NCBI RefSeq assembly: GCF_036023875.1
Contig: NZ_CP107931.1
Span: 1,860,001 to 1,924,000, forward strand
Length of the DNA stretch: 64,000 nt
Origin: Mycobacterium sp. NBC_00419
GTDB lineage: Bacteria; Actinomycetota; Actinomycetes; Mycobacteriales; Mycobacteriaceae
Direction of reading: 5' to 3'
Shown in pieces: positions 41,106 to 51,753 of this stretch. The translations under genes were made by a program, and so were the position numbers. The notes below the pieces were generated by a model. It was not told the origin of the DNA, did not search any database, and saw nothing but the letters and a program-made list of their open reading frames with translations. Position 1 is the first letter of the stretch. Each line of letters opens with the position of its first letter.

Positions 41106-41832
41106 GCGCGCCGAGGATCTGCACCGCGGCTTCGACGAGCTCGGCATTACCCGGCGCCGGCGACCCGTCGGGCAGCAGCACGGTGTCCTCAAGGCCGATG
41201 CGGGTCTGCAGTCCGCGCACACCGGCGTGCCGCAGCAGCGGCCAGCAGCTGTCGTCGAGCCCGTGCAGCAGCACCGGCGCCGGAGACTCGGCCTGGTGGA
41301 TCCGGGCCAGCAGGTCGTCGGCGGTCTCGGTGTCGCCGTCGGCCCCCAGTTCGATCATCACCCGCAGGCAGTGCGGCGCGACGGCGGAACGTGCCCACGA
41401 CTCGGCGGCCTCGGCGTGAAAGATGCCGACCTCGACGCCGAGCCCCCGGCTCAGCAGCAGTTCGGCAAGCTCTTCAGAACCCGGCTCGTGCCAGTTCACC
41501 GACGCGAAGTCGGGCAGCACGTCCCAGGACTGGACCGCGCGCAGCCGCTGCTCGGCGTCGGGCAGGGCCCAGAAACCCGTCGTCACCCCAAGCGGCAGCC
41601 CCGGCACCGCGTGCCGCACCGCACTGACCGCCGCGCCGACGGTGTCGGCCAGCAGGGAGTCCACCCCGTCGGCGGTCTTGGGGTGCAGGTGCACCGCCTG
41701 CGCTCCGCAGCGGTGTGCGGCGACTGCGGCATCGGCGAGCTGCTGCGGGCTCACCGGAAGGCCGGAATGCTGCTCGGGGGTGCGGGCGCCGTTGATACAC
41801 GCCTTGACGTAGGGACGCGAGGAATTGGGCAT
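41095..41832 (-). CDS. BKACE family (DUF849) protein, beta-keto acid cleavage enzyme-like
   Basis: A 245-aa TIM-barrel protein. It begins VKACINGARTPEQH and has the zinc-binding VHLHPKT (His-x-His), GVTTGFWALP and VNWHEPG segments. Characterised members condense a beta-keto acid with acetyl-CoA to give acetoacetate and a new CoA ester. It is shorter than many members (about 270-300 aa), mostly in loops. Substrate unknown; no pathway partner adjacent. Confidence 0.82.
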   Translation of the reverse strand: MPNSSRPYVKACINGARTPEQHSGLPVSPQQLADAAVAAHRCGAQAVHLHPKTADGVDSLLADTVGAAVSAVRHAVPGLPLGVTTGFWALPDAEQRLRAVQSWDVLPDFASVNWHEPGSEELAELLLSRGLGVEVGIFHAEAAESWARSAVAPHCLRVMIELGADGDTETADDLLARIHQAESPAPVLLHGLDDSCWPLLRHAGVRGLQTRIGLEDTVLLPDGSPAPGNAELVEAAVQILGALRN

Positions 41833-41881
41833 CCCTCATCTTGACCCGTCATGGCGAAGGTTTCCGAAGTAGCGTTTCCCC

Positions 41882-43600
41882 ATGCACGGCCACACCATCG
41901 TCTGCGGAGATGATGCGCTCGCGATGCGGATCATCGACGAGCTGAACAATGCCGAGCTCAGCGTGGTCACCCTGCAGTCCCCCGACGGTCTGGAGGCGGC
42001 CGGGATCGGCACCGCCGATGCGATCATCTGCGCCGCCGACGACGATGCGTTGAACCTGGAGATCGCGCTGCTGGCGCGGCAGGCCAACCCGCGGGTGCGG
42101 GTGGTGACCCGGCTGGCCAACACCGTGCTGCGCAAGGCCATGGCCGACGACGGCGGCCCCGGTGCCGTCCTCGACATCGCCGACCTGGCCGCCCCGTCGG
42201 TGGTCGAGGCCCTGCTGGAGCGCACCACCCACACGATCACGGCCGCCGGCGTCGACTTCGTGGTGTCCGGCGCAACGGCCAAGCATGAGGGCACCCTGCG
42301 CGAGATGTACGGGGACCTGGCACCGGTGGCCATCATCCGCGGCGAGAGCTCCGAGCACCCCGGCGCCGTGATCGCCTGCCCCGGCCGCGACCAACACGTG
42401 CATCCCGGCGACTGGACCGCCATGATCGGCACCGCCGACGAGCTGACCGAGCGGGGCATCAAGATCGCCAAGCCCATTCCGTCGGCGCCGCGGGAACGGC
42501 CGCTGGTGGTTCGCGTCGCCGATGCGGTCCGGGCCTTCCGCGACGACCTCAACCCGATGTTCTACAAAGCGCTGGCGGTGGCGGGCGCATTGCTGGTGGG
42601 CTCGACGGTCATGCTGCGCTTCGCCTACAACCAACCCGGCATGGGGTGGGTGGACGCGCTGTACTTCTCGGCAGAGACCATCGCGACGGTGGGCTACGGC
42701 GACTTCAACTTCCTCCAGCAGCCCACCTGGCTTCGGTTGTGGGGCGTGGGGATGATGTTCGCCGGGGTGGCCACCACCGCCATCGTGGTGGCCTTCGTCG
42801 CCGACGTGCTGCTGTCCCGGCGGTTGTCGCAGGCGGCCAGCCGGCAGAAGATCCGGCACCTGCACCGCCACGTCGTGATCGTCGGCCTCGGCTCGTTCGG
42901 CATCCGGGTGGCCGGCGTTCTCAAGGCGGCCGGGCACGACGTCGCGGTGATCGAGCGCAACGAGGACAACCGCTATCTCGCGGCGGCCGCCGAACTGGAA
43001 CTTCCGGTGATCTTCGGCGACGCCACGCTGCGCCAGACTCTCGATGCCGCGCGCCTCGACGACGCCCGCGCCATCGCGGTGCTCACCCAGGACGACATGG
43101 TCAACATCGAGACCGGCATCGTGCTGCGCGAGATGCTCGGCCCGCGCACCGCCCCGGATCTGCATCGCCCCGACGTCCCGATCGTGTTGCGCATCTACGA
43201 CCGCGCGCTGGGCTCGGCGGTGGGTCACCGGTTCGGCTTCGCCTACGTCCGCTCCACCGTGGACCTGGCCACCCCGTGGTTCATCGGCGCCGCGATGGGC
43301 CTCGACGTGCTCGGCACCTTCTCGGTGGGACAGAGTTCGTTCATGGTCGGCGGGGTGCGGGTGCTTCCCGGCAGCGAACTCGACGGGATCCGGATGTTCG
43401 AGTTGTCCACCCAGACCCGGGTGATCGCCATCGAACGCGACGGCGTACCCCTGCGACTTCATCCGCGCCGCGACACCCAACTTGTCGCCGGGGACACCGC
43501 CTACCTCGTCGGGCCCTACCGCGAACTGATCGACACGATGCGCAAGGGCCAGCGGGCGTCGCAGCCCGGCAAGGTCACACCGGTGAACTGGACCGGCTGA
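41882..43600 (+). CDS. RCK-pore-RCK potassium channel
   Basis: A 572-aa protein with cytosolic RCK/TrkA-N-like domains on both sides of a two-helix pore. The N-terminal domain (1-200) has GHTIVCGDDALAMRIIDEL and DAIICAADDDALNLEIALLAR. Helices at about 228-247 and 282-312 flank the pore loop with the selectivity filter TVGYGD (269-274). The C-terminal RCK (about 330-570) begins HVVIVGLGSFGIRVAGVL, a canonical GxGxxG nucleotide site. It should conduct K+ under nucleotide or ion control. ATG 41882. Confidence 0.88.
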   Translation: MHGHTIVCGDDALAMRIIDELNNAELSVVTLQSPDGLEAAGIGTADAIICAADDDALNLEIALLARQANPRVRVVTRLANTVLRKAMADDGGPGAVLDIADLAAPSVVEALLERTTHTITAAGVDFVVSGATAKHEGTLREMYGDLAPVAIIRGESSEHPGAVIACPGRDQHVHPGDWTAMIGTADELTERGIKIAKPIPSAPRERPLVVRVADAVRAFRDDLNPMFYKALAVAGALLVGSTVMLRFAYNQPGMGWVDALYFSAETIATVGYGDFNFLQQPTWLRLWGVGMMFAGVATTAIVVAFVADVLLSRRLSQAASRQKIRHLHRHVVIVGLGSFGIRVAGVLKAAGHDVAVIERNEDNRYLAAAAELELPVIFGDATLRQTLDAARLDDARAIAVLTQDDMVNIETGIVLREMLGPRTAPDLHRPDVPIVLRIYDRALGSAVGHRFGFAYVRSTVDLATPWFIGAAMGLDVLGTFSVGQSSFMVGGVRVLPGSELDGIRMFELSTQTRVIAIERDGVPLRLHPRRDTQLVAGDTAYLVGPYRELIDTMRKGQRASQPGKVTPVNWTG

Positions 43601-43615
43601 TAGCGCGGCCGGACC

Positions 43616-44503
43616 TCATCGCGACAACCCCAGCACCCGCACCGCGTTGTCCTTGAGGATCAGCGCCAGGACCTCGGCATCGACACCGAGCGCATCGAAG
43701 TCGCGCCGCCAGCGCTGCAGCGAGATGTAGGGATGGTCGGTGCCGAACAGGGCCTTGGTGCGCAGTTGGCGCCCGATCGCGGCGACCAGTTGAGGCGGGA
43801 AGTACTTCGGTGACCACCCGGAAAGATCGATATAGACGTTGGCCTTGTGCGAGGCGATGGCGATCTGCGCATCGACCCACGGCACCGCGGGGTGGGCCAT
43901 CACCACGGTCAGCTCGGGGAAGTCGGCGGCGACGTCGTCGAGCAGCATCGGATCGGAGTAACGCAACTTGATCCCGTGCCCGCCGGGCAGCGCCGAACCG
44001 AGCCCGGTCTGGCCGGTGTGGAACAGGGCGGGCACCCCCGCGGCGGTGATCGCCTCATAGATCGGGTAGAGCCGGCGGTCGTTGGGTTCGAAGGCCTGCA
44101 GGCTGGGATGGAACTTGAATCCCTTGGCGCCCAGGTCGATCAGCTGATGCACGCGCGACACCGCCGCGTCGTCCCACGGGTCGACGGTGCCGAACGGGAT
44201 CAGCACATCGTTGTTGCGGGCGGCACCCTCGATGAGATCCTCGACCGAGTTGGGTCGATGCCCCGACACCGTGTGGGCGTCGACGGTGAACACCACTGCC
44301 GCCGTGTTGTTCTCGCGGTACTGCTCGGCGAGGTCGTCGACCCGGGAGAAATAGTCGTCGCCGAGCTTGAAATAGCGTCCGGTGGCCCTGGCCAGTTCCG
44401 CGTCATAGGCGCAGTGGCCGGCGGCGTCGATCTCGACGTGGGTGTGGAAGTCGATGGCGTCGACGGCCGCGATGTCGATGCCGTACTCGTAGGTGGCGCT
44501 CAC
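43616..44503 (-). CDS. amidohydrolase-2 family metal-dependent hydrolase/decarboxylase
   Basis: A 295-aa TIM-barrel protein of the ACMSD-like group. Metal ligands are visible in IDFHTHVE (HxH), GFKFHPSLQ, VVMAHPAVPW and FGTDHPY. Members decarboxylate or hydrolyse aromatic ring-fission products such as 2-amino-3-carboxymuconate semialdehyde or gamma-resorcylate. The substrate here is unknown. ATG 44503. It lies downstream of the Usp gene but is separated by a strong terminator hairpin. Confidence 0.83.
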   Translation of the reverse strand: MSATYEYGIDIAAVDAIDFHTHVEIDAAGHCAYDAELARATGRYFKLGDDYFSRVDDLAEQYRENNTAAVVFTVDAHTVSGHRPNSVEDLIEGAARNNDVLIPFGTVDPWDDAAVSRVHQLIDLGAKGFKFHPSLQAFEPNDRRLYPIYEAITAAGVPALFHTGQTGLGSALPGGHGIKLRYSDPMLLDDVAADFPELTVVMAHPAVPWVDAQIAIASHKANVYIDLSGWSPKYFPPQLVAAIGRQLRTKALFGTDHPYISLQRWRRDFDALGVDAEVLALILKDNAVRVLGLSR

Positions 44504-44523
44504 CGACGCAGTCTAGAAAGAGC

Positions 44524-44560
44524 GAGCCGGCGGACGGGGGAGAACTCCGTCCGCCGGCTC
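44524..44560 (-). terminator. strong hairpin terminator after the universal stress protein gene
   Basis: Arms GAGCCGGCGGACGG (44524-44537) and CCGTCCGCCGGCTC (44547-44560) pair perfectly over 14 bp with a 9-nt loop. It lies 20 bp past the Usp stop and 21 bp before the amidohydrolase ATG, so it should insulate the latter. No T-run on the minus strand. Confidence 0.7.
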
Positions 44561-44580
44561 AAGGCGCGCGCCGTGGGGTG

Positions 44581-45468
44581 CTAGTAACGACGCGCGACAA
44601 TCAGGGGGGTGGTGACGGTGTGGGCCAGCGCGGTGCTGACGGAGCCGAGCAGCATGCCGGCGAACCCGCCCCGGCCGTGACTGCCCACCACCAGAAGCTG
44701 CGCACTCTGGGCCTGCTCGGCCAGATAGCGCGCCGGCTGGTCGCGCACCACCACGCGATGAACGGTCACGTCCGGATAGTCCTCGGACATTCCGGCCAAC
44801 CGCTGGGACAAGATCTCCTCTTCGCCCACCACGACCGCAGCCCAGTCCACGCCGGGCACAGCGAACAGGCTGTCGTCGCTCCAGGCGTGTACGGCGACGA
44901 GGTCGACGCCCAACCGCGACGCCTCGGCGAAGGCGAGTGCGGTGGCCTCGACCGATGCCGGTGAGCCGTCGACACCGACCACGACAGGCAGGTCCGCTGA
45001 CGGCGTGGGGCCGTCGTGGATCACGGCCACCGGGCAGTGTGCGTGATGGATCAGTCCGGTGCTTGCCGAGCCGAGCAGCGTGCGACGGAACGCACCCATT
45101 CCTCGACTGCCGACGACGATCATCTCGGCGCCCTTGGACAGATCGATCAGGGTGGGAACCGGTGCGGCGTGGTAGATGTCGGTATCGGCGATGCGTGCCG
45201 ACACCCCGGTTTCGGCGCTGATCTGCGCCACCAACTCGGTTGCCTCGCGCAGGACCTCGCGGGCCTGGGTGTCCTGCCACGCTTCGAACTCGGTCGGCAC
45301 CGCAGGCATCACGTTGGTGATGGACGGCGCCGCGGCCACGTGCACCAGCCGAAGCGGCGCGTTACGTCGGCCGGCCTGCGCGGTGGCCCACCGGACCGCG
45401 GCATTCGATGATGCCGAACCGTCCACTCCGACGACGATCTCACCGGGAGCCGACGGGTTGTGCACCAT
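44581..45468 (-). CDS. tandem universal stress protein
   Basis: A 295-aa protein with two UspA domains (about 8-145 and 155-295). Each ends in an ATP-binding motif G-x2-G-x9-G(S/T): GSRGMGAFRRTLLGSAST and GSHGRGGFAGMLLGSVST. Both domains keep the N-terminal VVGVDGS. In M. tuberculosis several such proteins belong to the DosR dormancy regulon. ATG 45468 follows GGGAGGA. It is divergent from devR, and a DosR box lies in the shared 171-bp gap. Confidence 0.92.
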   Translation of the reverse strand: MVHNPSAPGEIVVGVDGSASSNAAVRWATAQAGRRNAPLRLVHVAAAPSITNVMPAVPTEFEAWQDTQAREVLREATELVAQISAETGVSARIADTDIYHAAPVPTLIDLSKGAEMIVVGSRGMGAFRRTLLGSASTGLIHHAHCPVAVIHDGPTPSADLPVVVGVDGSPASVEATALAFAEASRLGVDLVAVHAWSDDSLFAVPGVDWAAVVVGEEEILSQRLAGMSEDYPDVTVHRVVVRDQPARYLAEQAQSAQLLVVGSHGRGGFAGMLLGSVSTALAHTVTTPLIVARRY

Positions 45469-45587
45469 CTGTGTCCTCCCCGCTCGCCGTGGCCCTAGCC
45501 GACCATGTCGATAACGACAATCCCTGCTCACCGGTGCCGGCCGCCAGTCAAGTTAGACCCCTCCTGACAAGGCGTTGGTCAGGTGTT

Positions 45588-45607
45588 TTTGGGACCAAAG
45601 TCCCTAC
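45588..45607. promoter_or_regulatory. DosR (DevR) binding box
   Basis: TTTGGGACCAAAGTCCCTAC matches the DosR consensus TTSGGGACTWWAGTCCCSAA at 16 of 20 positions, including a perfect GGGAC-N4-GTCCC core at 45591-45604. It lies 33 bp before devR and 120 bp from the divergent Usp start, so it can serve devR autoregulation and perhaps Usp. Confidence 0.82.
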
Positions 45608-45639
45608 CAGCCGGGGACGCTTCCAGGCTCTACTGCGGT

Positions 45640-47836
<2,197 letters not shown>

Positions 47837-47841
47837 CCGGT

Positions 47842-48069
47842 TCAGGCCGAGATCTCAACGACGGGTTGCTGCGCGAACTGCGCGCGGCAGTACCGCTCGA
47901 CGAACAGCGGGACGAACTCGCGGATGCGTGCCCCCTCGAAACGGCGGTGAGCGGCCTCGACGGTCTCGGTGATGACGTGGTCGGGGGTGTAGGGAAACTC
48001 CTCGGCCAGACGCACGACCACCTGTGCCATCTGGCGTTGCTCTTCGCCACCGTCCACACCGGACATCAT
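47842..48069 (-). CDS. three-helix bundle dimerization (DUF3562-like) small protein
   Basis: A 75-aa protein with the pattern QVVVRLAEEFPYTPDHVITETVEAAHRRFEGARIREFVPLFVERYCRAQF (helices in pieces), typical of actinobacterial TH3/DUF3562 proteins. Small members often accompany stress genes; role unknown. ATG 48069 chosen, with an adjacent ATG at 48066. It converges with devS, 5 bp apart. Confidence 0.7.
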   Translation of the reverse strand: MMSGVDGGEEQRQMAQVVVRLAEEFPYTPDHVITETVEAAHRRFEGARIREFVPLFVERYCRAQFAQQPVVEISA

Positions 48070-48211
48070 CGATCGGAATATACCGATTGCGCAACCGTCG
48101 AAAGGTGATCTCGGCGACAAAAAGGTGACAGGTCCGTTAACGGAAGGTGCCGGTGGCTCAACCGGTCCCGTCCGGTGCGCAGCCGTCAGCAGGGTCGGTT
48201 ACAGTTCGCCC

Positions 48212-48586
48212 GTGACCCCACTGAGGAGCCGCGACGCCAGCGTCGAACCGCTTTCTGAATCGGCGAATCGGCAACAGGCCGAACATTTGCGAGAGATGCT
48301 GCTGGCACAGTGTCAGGAGCTCAACGCCGACCTCCTCACCTACGGCGCGGCGCTGGAGCGCTACCAGCGCCGCGGCGAACAGACCCAGGCCCGCCGGATC
48401 CGGGGCATGATCCGGACCGCCGAACGTGAGCGCAGCGCCGTCCAGGATCTCATCGCCGGACTGGAGAAACGGTTTCTCGACAGCGCAGCCGTGCGGCCGC
48501 AACCGGCGGCAGGCCCGGTGCGACACCCGGTCAACCGGGTGCATCCCTATCCGAGTCCGCACCGGGTGATCCGGGCCGCCCGCTAG
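48212..48586 (+). CDS. conserved-type hypothetical protein with coiled coil
   Basis: A 124-aa protein of unknown family. The central part (about 20-85) is a charged amphipathic helix pair (NRQQAEHLREMLLAQCQELNADLL, then YQRRGEQTQARRIRGMIRTAERERSAVQDLIAGLEKRF in pieces), probably coiled coil. The C-terminus is Pro/His/Arg-rich. GTG 48212 is the likely start; no strong RBS. Convergent with the Rv0910-like gene, overlapping 4 bp. Confidence 0.55.
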   Translation: MTPLRSRDASVEPLSESANRQQAEHLREMLLAQCQELNADLLTYGAALERYQRRGEQTQARRIRGMIRTAERERSAVQDLIAGLEKRFLDSAAVRPQPAAGPVRHPVNRVHPYPSPHRVIRAAR

Positions 48587-49029
48587 GCCGGGGAGAACAC
48601 CGCCACGAACCTGTCCAGCGACTCCTTGATGTCGCTGCGCAGCGCGCCGGCCACCAGCATGCCGATCGGCCCGAACAGAGCCGCACCGCCCAGGTGGACA
48701 TCCATCGTCACCACCGAGGAGTCGGCGTCCTTGTCGTGCGGCCGCACCTTGCCCATCAGTTTGACCTTCACGCCGCCGACACCGGTCCCGTTGAGCGTCA
48801 TCGCCTCCGGCGGCTTGAAGTGGACGATGGTCCACTTGACCCGGTTGGGCATGCCCTTGACCTCGACAATGGACTCCACCTCGGTGCCCTTGTCGAGAGT
48901 TTCAGGCAGCTTGGAGCGCCACACCCGGTGAATGGTCAGCCATTCTTTGTACCGGCTCAGGTCCGAGGCATGCTCCCAGGCCTGCTCGGGCGGTAACGGA
49001 ACGTCTACGGATACAGAGAGTTTCGCCAT
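48583..49029 (-). CDS. SRPBCC-fold toxin, Rv0910-like
   Basis: A 148-aa START/SRPBCC protein (SVSVDVPLPPEQAWEHASDLSRYKEWLTIH, then VKGMPNRVKWTIVHFKPPEAMTLNGTG). In M. tuberculosis Rv0910 is reported as the toxin of a pair with Rv0909. Here the antitoxin-like gene is 3 bp upstream on the same strand, preserving the pair. The toxic mechanism is unknown. A paralogue without partner is at 8886-9314. Confidence 0.87.
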   Translation of the reverse strand: MAKLSVSVDVPLPPEQAWEHASDLSRYKEWLTIHRVWRSKLPETLDKGTEVESIVEVKGMPNRVKWTIVHFKPPEAMTLNGTGVGGVKVKLMGKVRPHDKDADSSVVTMDVHLGGAALFGPIGMLVAGALRSDIKESLDRFVAVFSPA

Positions 49030-49032
49030 ATA

Positions 49033-49245
49033 TCAGGTCTGCTGGTCGCCTTTGTCGGTCACATTCTTGGCAGCCTCCGAGGTCTTGTCGACGACGTTCT
49101 TCGCGGTTTCCTGAACCTTGTCGACGGCCTCTTTGAACTTGCCTTGCGTCTTCTCGTCGATGAGGTCGCCGGCCTTGTCGATCGCCGCTTCAACCTTGTC
49201 GGCGTTCTCGCTCAAGACTTCCTTGGCTTTGTCGAGGAATCCCAT
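49033..49245 (-). CDS. Rv0909-like antitoxin, CsbD-like helical protein
   Basis: A 70-aa Lys/Glu/Ala-rich protein (MGFLDKAKEVLSENADKVEA, then repeated heptads with DKA/DKV/DKT and KNVVDKTSEAAKNVTDK). It should be almost wholly amphipathic helix. Position and sequence match Rv0909, the antitoxin of the Rv0909/Rv0910 pair. It lies 38 bp after ctpE and 3 bp before the toxin gene. Confidence 0.85.
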   Translation of the reverse strand: MGFLDKAKEVLSENADKVEAAIDKAGDLIDEKTQGKFKEAVDKVQETAKNVVDKTSEAAKNVTDKGDQQT

Positions 49246-49283
49246 TGGTCAGCCTTTCATCCATCACCAGGGTGCACCCCTGG

Positions 49284-51689
49284 TCAATCTTGCACGGTAG
49301 GCCCGGATCGCCACAAAATCCGCGGTTCGGCCAGCACGCGGCCCTGAATCCACCACAGCGCCTCGATGATTCCCGCCGCGAGCAGGCCGATCCCCACCGC
49401 AGTCGAGGTGACAGCCACATTCGACGGGTCCAGCATGAACTTCTCCCGGGCCAGCGGTATGGCGAAGATCACCACGTAGGACAGGCCCGAGAGCACGACC
49501 AGGGCGACCCGCCACCACGAGTACGGACGGGCGACAACGGCGAGCACCCACACCGCCCCGATCAGCAGGGTGATCAGTGCGGCGGTGGAGGCCTGGGTCT
49601 GCTCGACGGTGGTGGCGCTGTCGCGGTAGGCGATCACGTAGGACACGAAGGTGGCGAGCCCGATCACCACCCCGGACGGCAGGGCCGAGGCCATCACCCG
49701 CTTGACGAACCCGGTGTGCGCGCGTTCGTTGTTGGGTGCCAGCGACAGGATGAAGGCCGGGATCCCGATGGTGAACCAGGCCGCGATGGTCACATGGATG
49801 GGCTGGAACGGGTACAGCAGCGGGTCGGTGCCGAACAGCTTGGACGACAAGCCTGCCAGCCCGACGAGAAGCGCCAGCAGCACCGAGTAGACCGTCTTGG
49901 TGAGGAACAGGTTGGAGACCCGCTCGATGTTGCCGATCACCCGCCTGCCCTCCCCCACGACATAGGGCAGGGTGGCGAACTTGTTGTCCAGCAACACGAT
50001 CTGGGCGACGGCACGCGAGGCCGGGCTGCCGGAACCCATGGCCACGCCGATGTCGGCGTCCTTGAGCGCGAGGACGTCGTTGACACCGTCGCCGGTCATC
50101 GCCACGGTGTGATCGCGGGACTGCAGTGCATGCACCATGGCCCGCTTCTGGTCGGGGCGCACCCGCCCGAAGGTGGTGTACTCGGCCATGGTGTCGGCCA
50201 GTTCGTCCGGCTCCGATGGCAGGTGCCGGGCGTCCATCGTCTCGCCCTGCAGGCCGAGCGAACCGGCCACCGCCCCGACCGAGACCGCGTTGTCTCCGGA
50301 GATCACCTTCACCGAAACCTGCTGGGAGGCGAAGTAATCCAAGGTCTCGCGGGCATCGGGCCGGACCCGCTGCTCCAGGACCACCAGCGCGACGGGAGTG
50401 ACACGCCCGGGCGCTTCGGGGCTGTCGACGCGCAGATCGCTGGAGCCGAGCAGCAGCACGCGAAGTCCGCGCGAACCGATCTCCTCGGCTTGCGCGGCGG
50501 CGGGCGAGTGCGGGTCGAGCAGCACGTCGGGCGCACCGATCAGCCAGTTGCCGTGCTCGCCGTAGGAGGCTCCGCTCCACTTCGTCGCGGACTTGAACGG
50601 CGCCGTGGCGGTGGCGGTCCAGCCCGGCGGATCGGGATACGCCTCGCCGATGGCCAGCATGCTGGCATTCGGCTTCGGGTCGTCGGCAACAAGGGCGCCA
50701 AGCACTTTCGCGACGATTTCGGGCTTCACGTCGTCGGTCACCGATGTCACGTCGGACAGCCGCATCCCGTTCTCGGTGAGCGTGCCCGTCTTGTCCGCAC
50801 AGACGACGTCAACGCGGGCCAGCCCCTCGATGGCGGGCAGTTCCTGCACCAGGCACTGGCGTCGCCCGAGCCGGACCACCCCGACGGCGAACGCGATCGA
50901 CGTCATCAGCACCAGACCTTCGGGCACCATCGGCACCAGCGCGCCCACCATGCGCAGCACCGACTCCCGCCAGCCGACTCCTGTGGTGAACAGCTGGGTG
51001 TAGATGGTCAGCAGGCCGGCCGGCCACAGCAGATAGGTGATGAACTGCAGGATCTTGTTGATACCGGAGCGCAGTTCGGACTTCACCAGGGTGAACTTGC
51101 TGGCCTCCTCGGCCAGGCGGGCGGCGTAGGCCTCGCGGCCGACCTTGGTGGCACGGTATGCGCCGGTGCCGGCAACGACGAAGCTGCCCGACATCACCGC
51201 CGCCCCGACGTCTTTGGCGATCGGATCGGCCTCGCCGGTCAGCAGTGACTCGTCGATCTCCAGTGTCGAGGCCTCGAGAAGCTCACCGTCTACCACGATC
51301 TGGTCGCCTGGCCCGAGTTCGATGACGTCGTCGAGGACCACCTCGTTGGGCGCCAACGCGGCGGTGCCCGACTGGCGGCGAACGGTGGGTTTGGCCTGCC
51401 CGACGATGGCCAGGCTGTCCAGTGTCTGCTTGGCCCGCAATTCCTGGATGATGCCGATGCCGCTGTTGGCGATGATGAGCAGCCCGAACAACCCGTTGAT
51501 CAGGGAGCCGGTGGCCAGCACGATGAGCAGCAGCACGCCGAGAATGGCGTTGATGCGGGTGAAGACGTTGGCCCGGACGATCTCGCTGACGCTGCGCGAC
51601 GCGCGGCCGGGTACGTCGTTGGTCTTGCCTTCGGCGACCCGGGCGGCGACCTCGGCGTCGCTCAGCCCGGCGGTGATGCTGACACTCAT
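49284..51689 (-). CDS. ctpE: P-type ATPase CtpE
   Basis: An 801-aa P-type ATPase. Motifs: actuator TGEA (151-154), phosphorylated Asp299 in [14 protein letters not shown]4 motif VPEGL (255-259), and hinge [18 protein letters not shown]. Ten or so membrane helices. M. smegmatis CtpE has been described as a calcium transporter. The ATG at 51689 gives [21 protein letters not shown]; its ATG overlaps the TGA of an 11-codon ORF, the second of a tandem pair leading from the upstream hydrolase gene. Confidence 0.93.
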   Translation of the reverse strand: MSVSITAGLSDAEVAARVAEGKTNDVPGRASRSVSEIVRANVFTRINAILGVLLLIVLATGSLINGLFGLLIIANSGIGIIQELRAKQTLDSLAIVGQAKPTVRRQSGTAALAPNEVVLDDVIELGPGDQIVVDGELLEASTLEIDESLLTGEADPIAKDVGAAVMSGSFVVAGTGAYRATKVGREAYAARLAEEASKFTLVKSELRSGINKILQFITYLLWPAGLLTIYTQLFTTGVGWRESVLRMVGALVPMVPEGLVLMTSIAFAVGVVRLGRRQCLVQELPAIEGLARVDVVCADKTGTLTENGMRLSDVTSVTDDVKPEIVAKVLGALVADDPKPNASMLAIGEAYPDPPGWTATATAPFKSATKWSGASYGEHGNWLIGAPDVLLDPHSPAAAQAEEIGSRGLRVLLLGSSDLRVDSPEAPGRVTPVALVVLEQRVRPDARETLDYFASQQVSVKVISGDNAVSVGAVAGSLGLQGETMDARHLPSEPDELADTMAEYTTFGRVRPDQKRAMVHALQSRDHTVAMTGDGVNDVLALKDADIGVAMGSGSPASRAVAQIVLLDNKFATLPYVVGEGRRVIGNIERVSNLFLTKTVYSVLLALLVGLAGLSSKLFGTDPLLYPFQPIHVTIAAWFTIGIPAFILSLAPNNERAHTGFVKRVMASALPSGVVIGLATFVSYVIAYRDSATTVEQTQASTAALITLLIGAVWVLAVVARPYSWWRVALVVLSGLSYVVIFAIPLAREKFMLDPSNVAVTSTAVGIGLLAAGIIEALWWIQGRVLAEPRILWRSGPTVQD

Positions 51690-51721
51690 CGCTGCCCACT
51701 CTCTTCGCGCAAGCGGCTCAT
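51686..51721 (-). CDS. 11-codon relay ORF 2 ([11 protein letters not shown])
   Basis: ATG 51721 to TGA 51688-51686. Its start overlaps the stop of relay ORF 1 (ATGA) and its stop overlaps the ctpE start (ATGA). A weak GAAGAG purine tract inside it could serve as ribosome-binding site for ctpE. Probably a coupling device rather than a functional peptide. Confidence 0.5.
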   Translation of the reverse strand: MSRLREESGQR

Positions 51722-51753
51722 CGCTGCCCATTCTCTTCGCGCAAGCGGCTCAT
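51718..51753 (-). CDS. 11-codon relay ORF 1 ([11 protein letters not shown])
   Basis: ATG 51753 overlaps the TGA of the serine hydrolase gene (ATGA); its own TGA overlaps the ATG of relay ORF 2. It differs from ORF 2 by Asn for Ser at codon 8. It arose by duplication of the original hydrolase-ctpE junction, by inspection. Confidence 0.5.
   Translation of the reverse strand: MSRLREENGQR

Noticed and set aside
45490..45520. Second DosR box close to the Usp start (GGCCCTAGCCGACC)
   Set aside because: It lacks the GGGAC-N4-GTCCC core in either orientation.
49245..51248. Long open frame (about 667 codons) on the plus strand opposite ctpE
   Set aside because: Antisense of a complete P-type ATPase; low-complexity His/Gly/Arg-rich translation with no domain.
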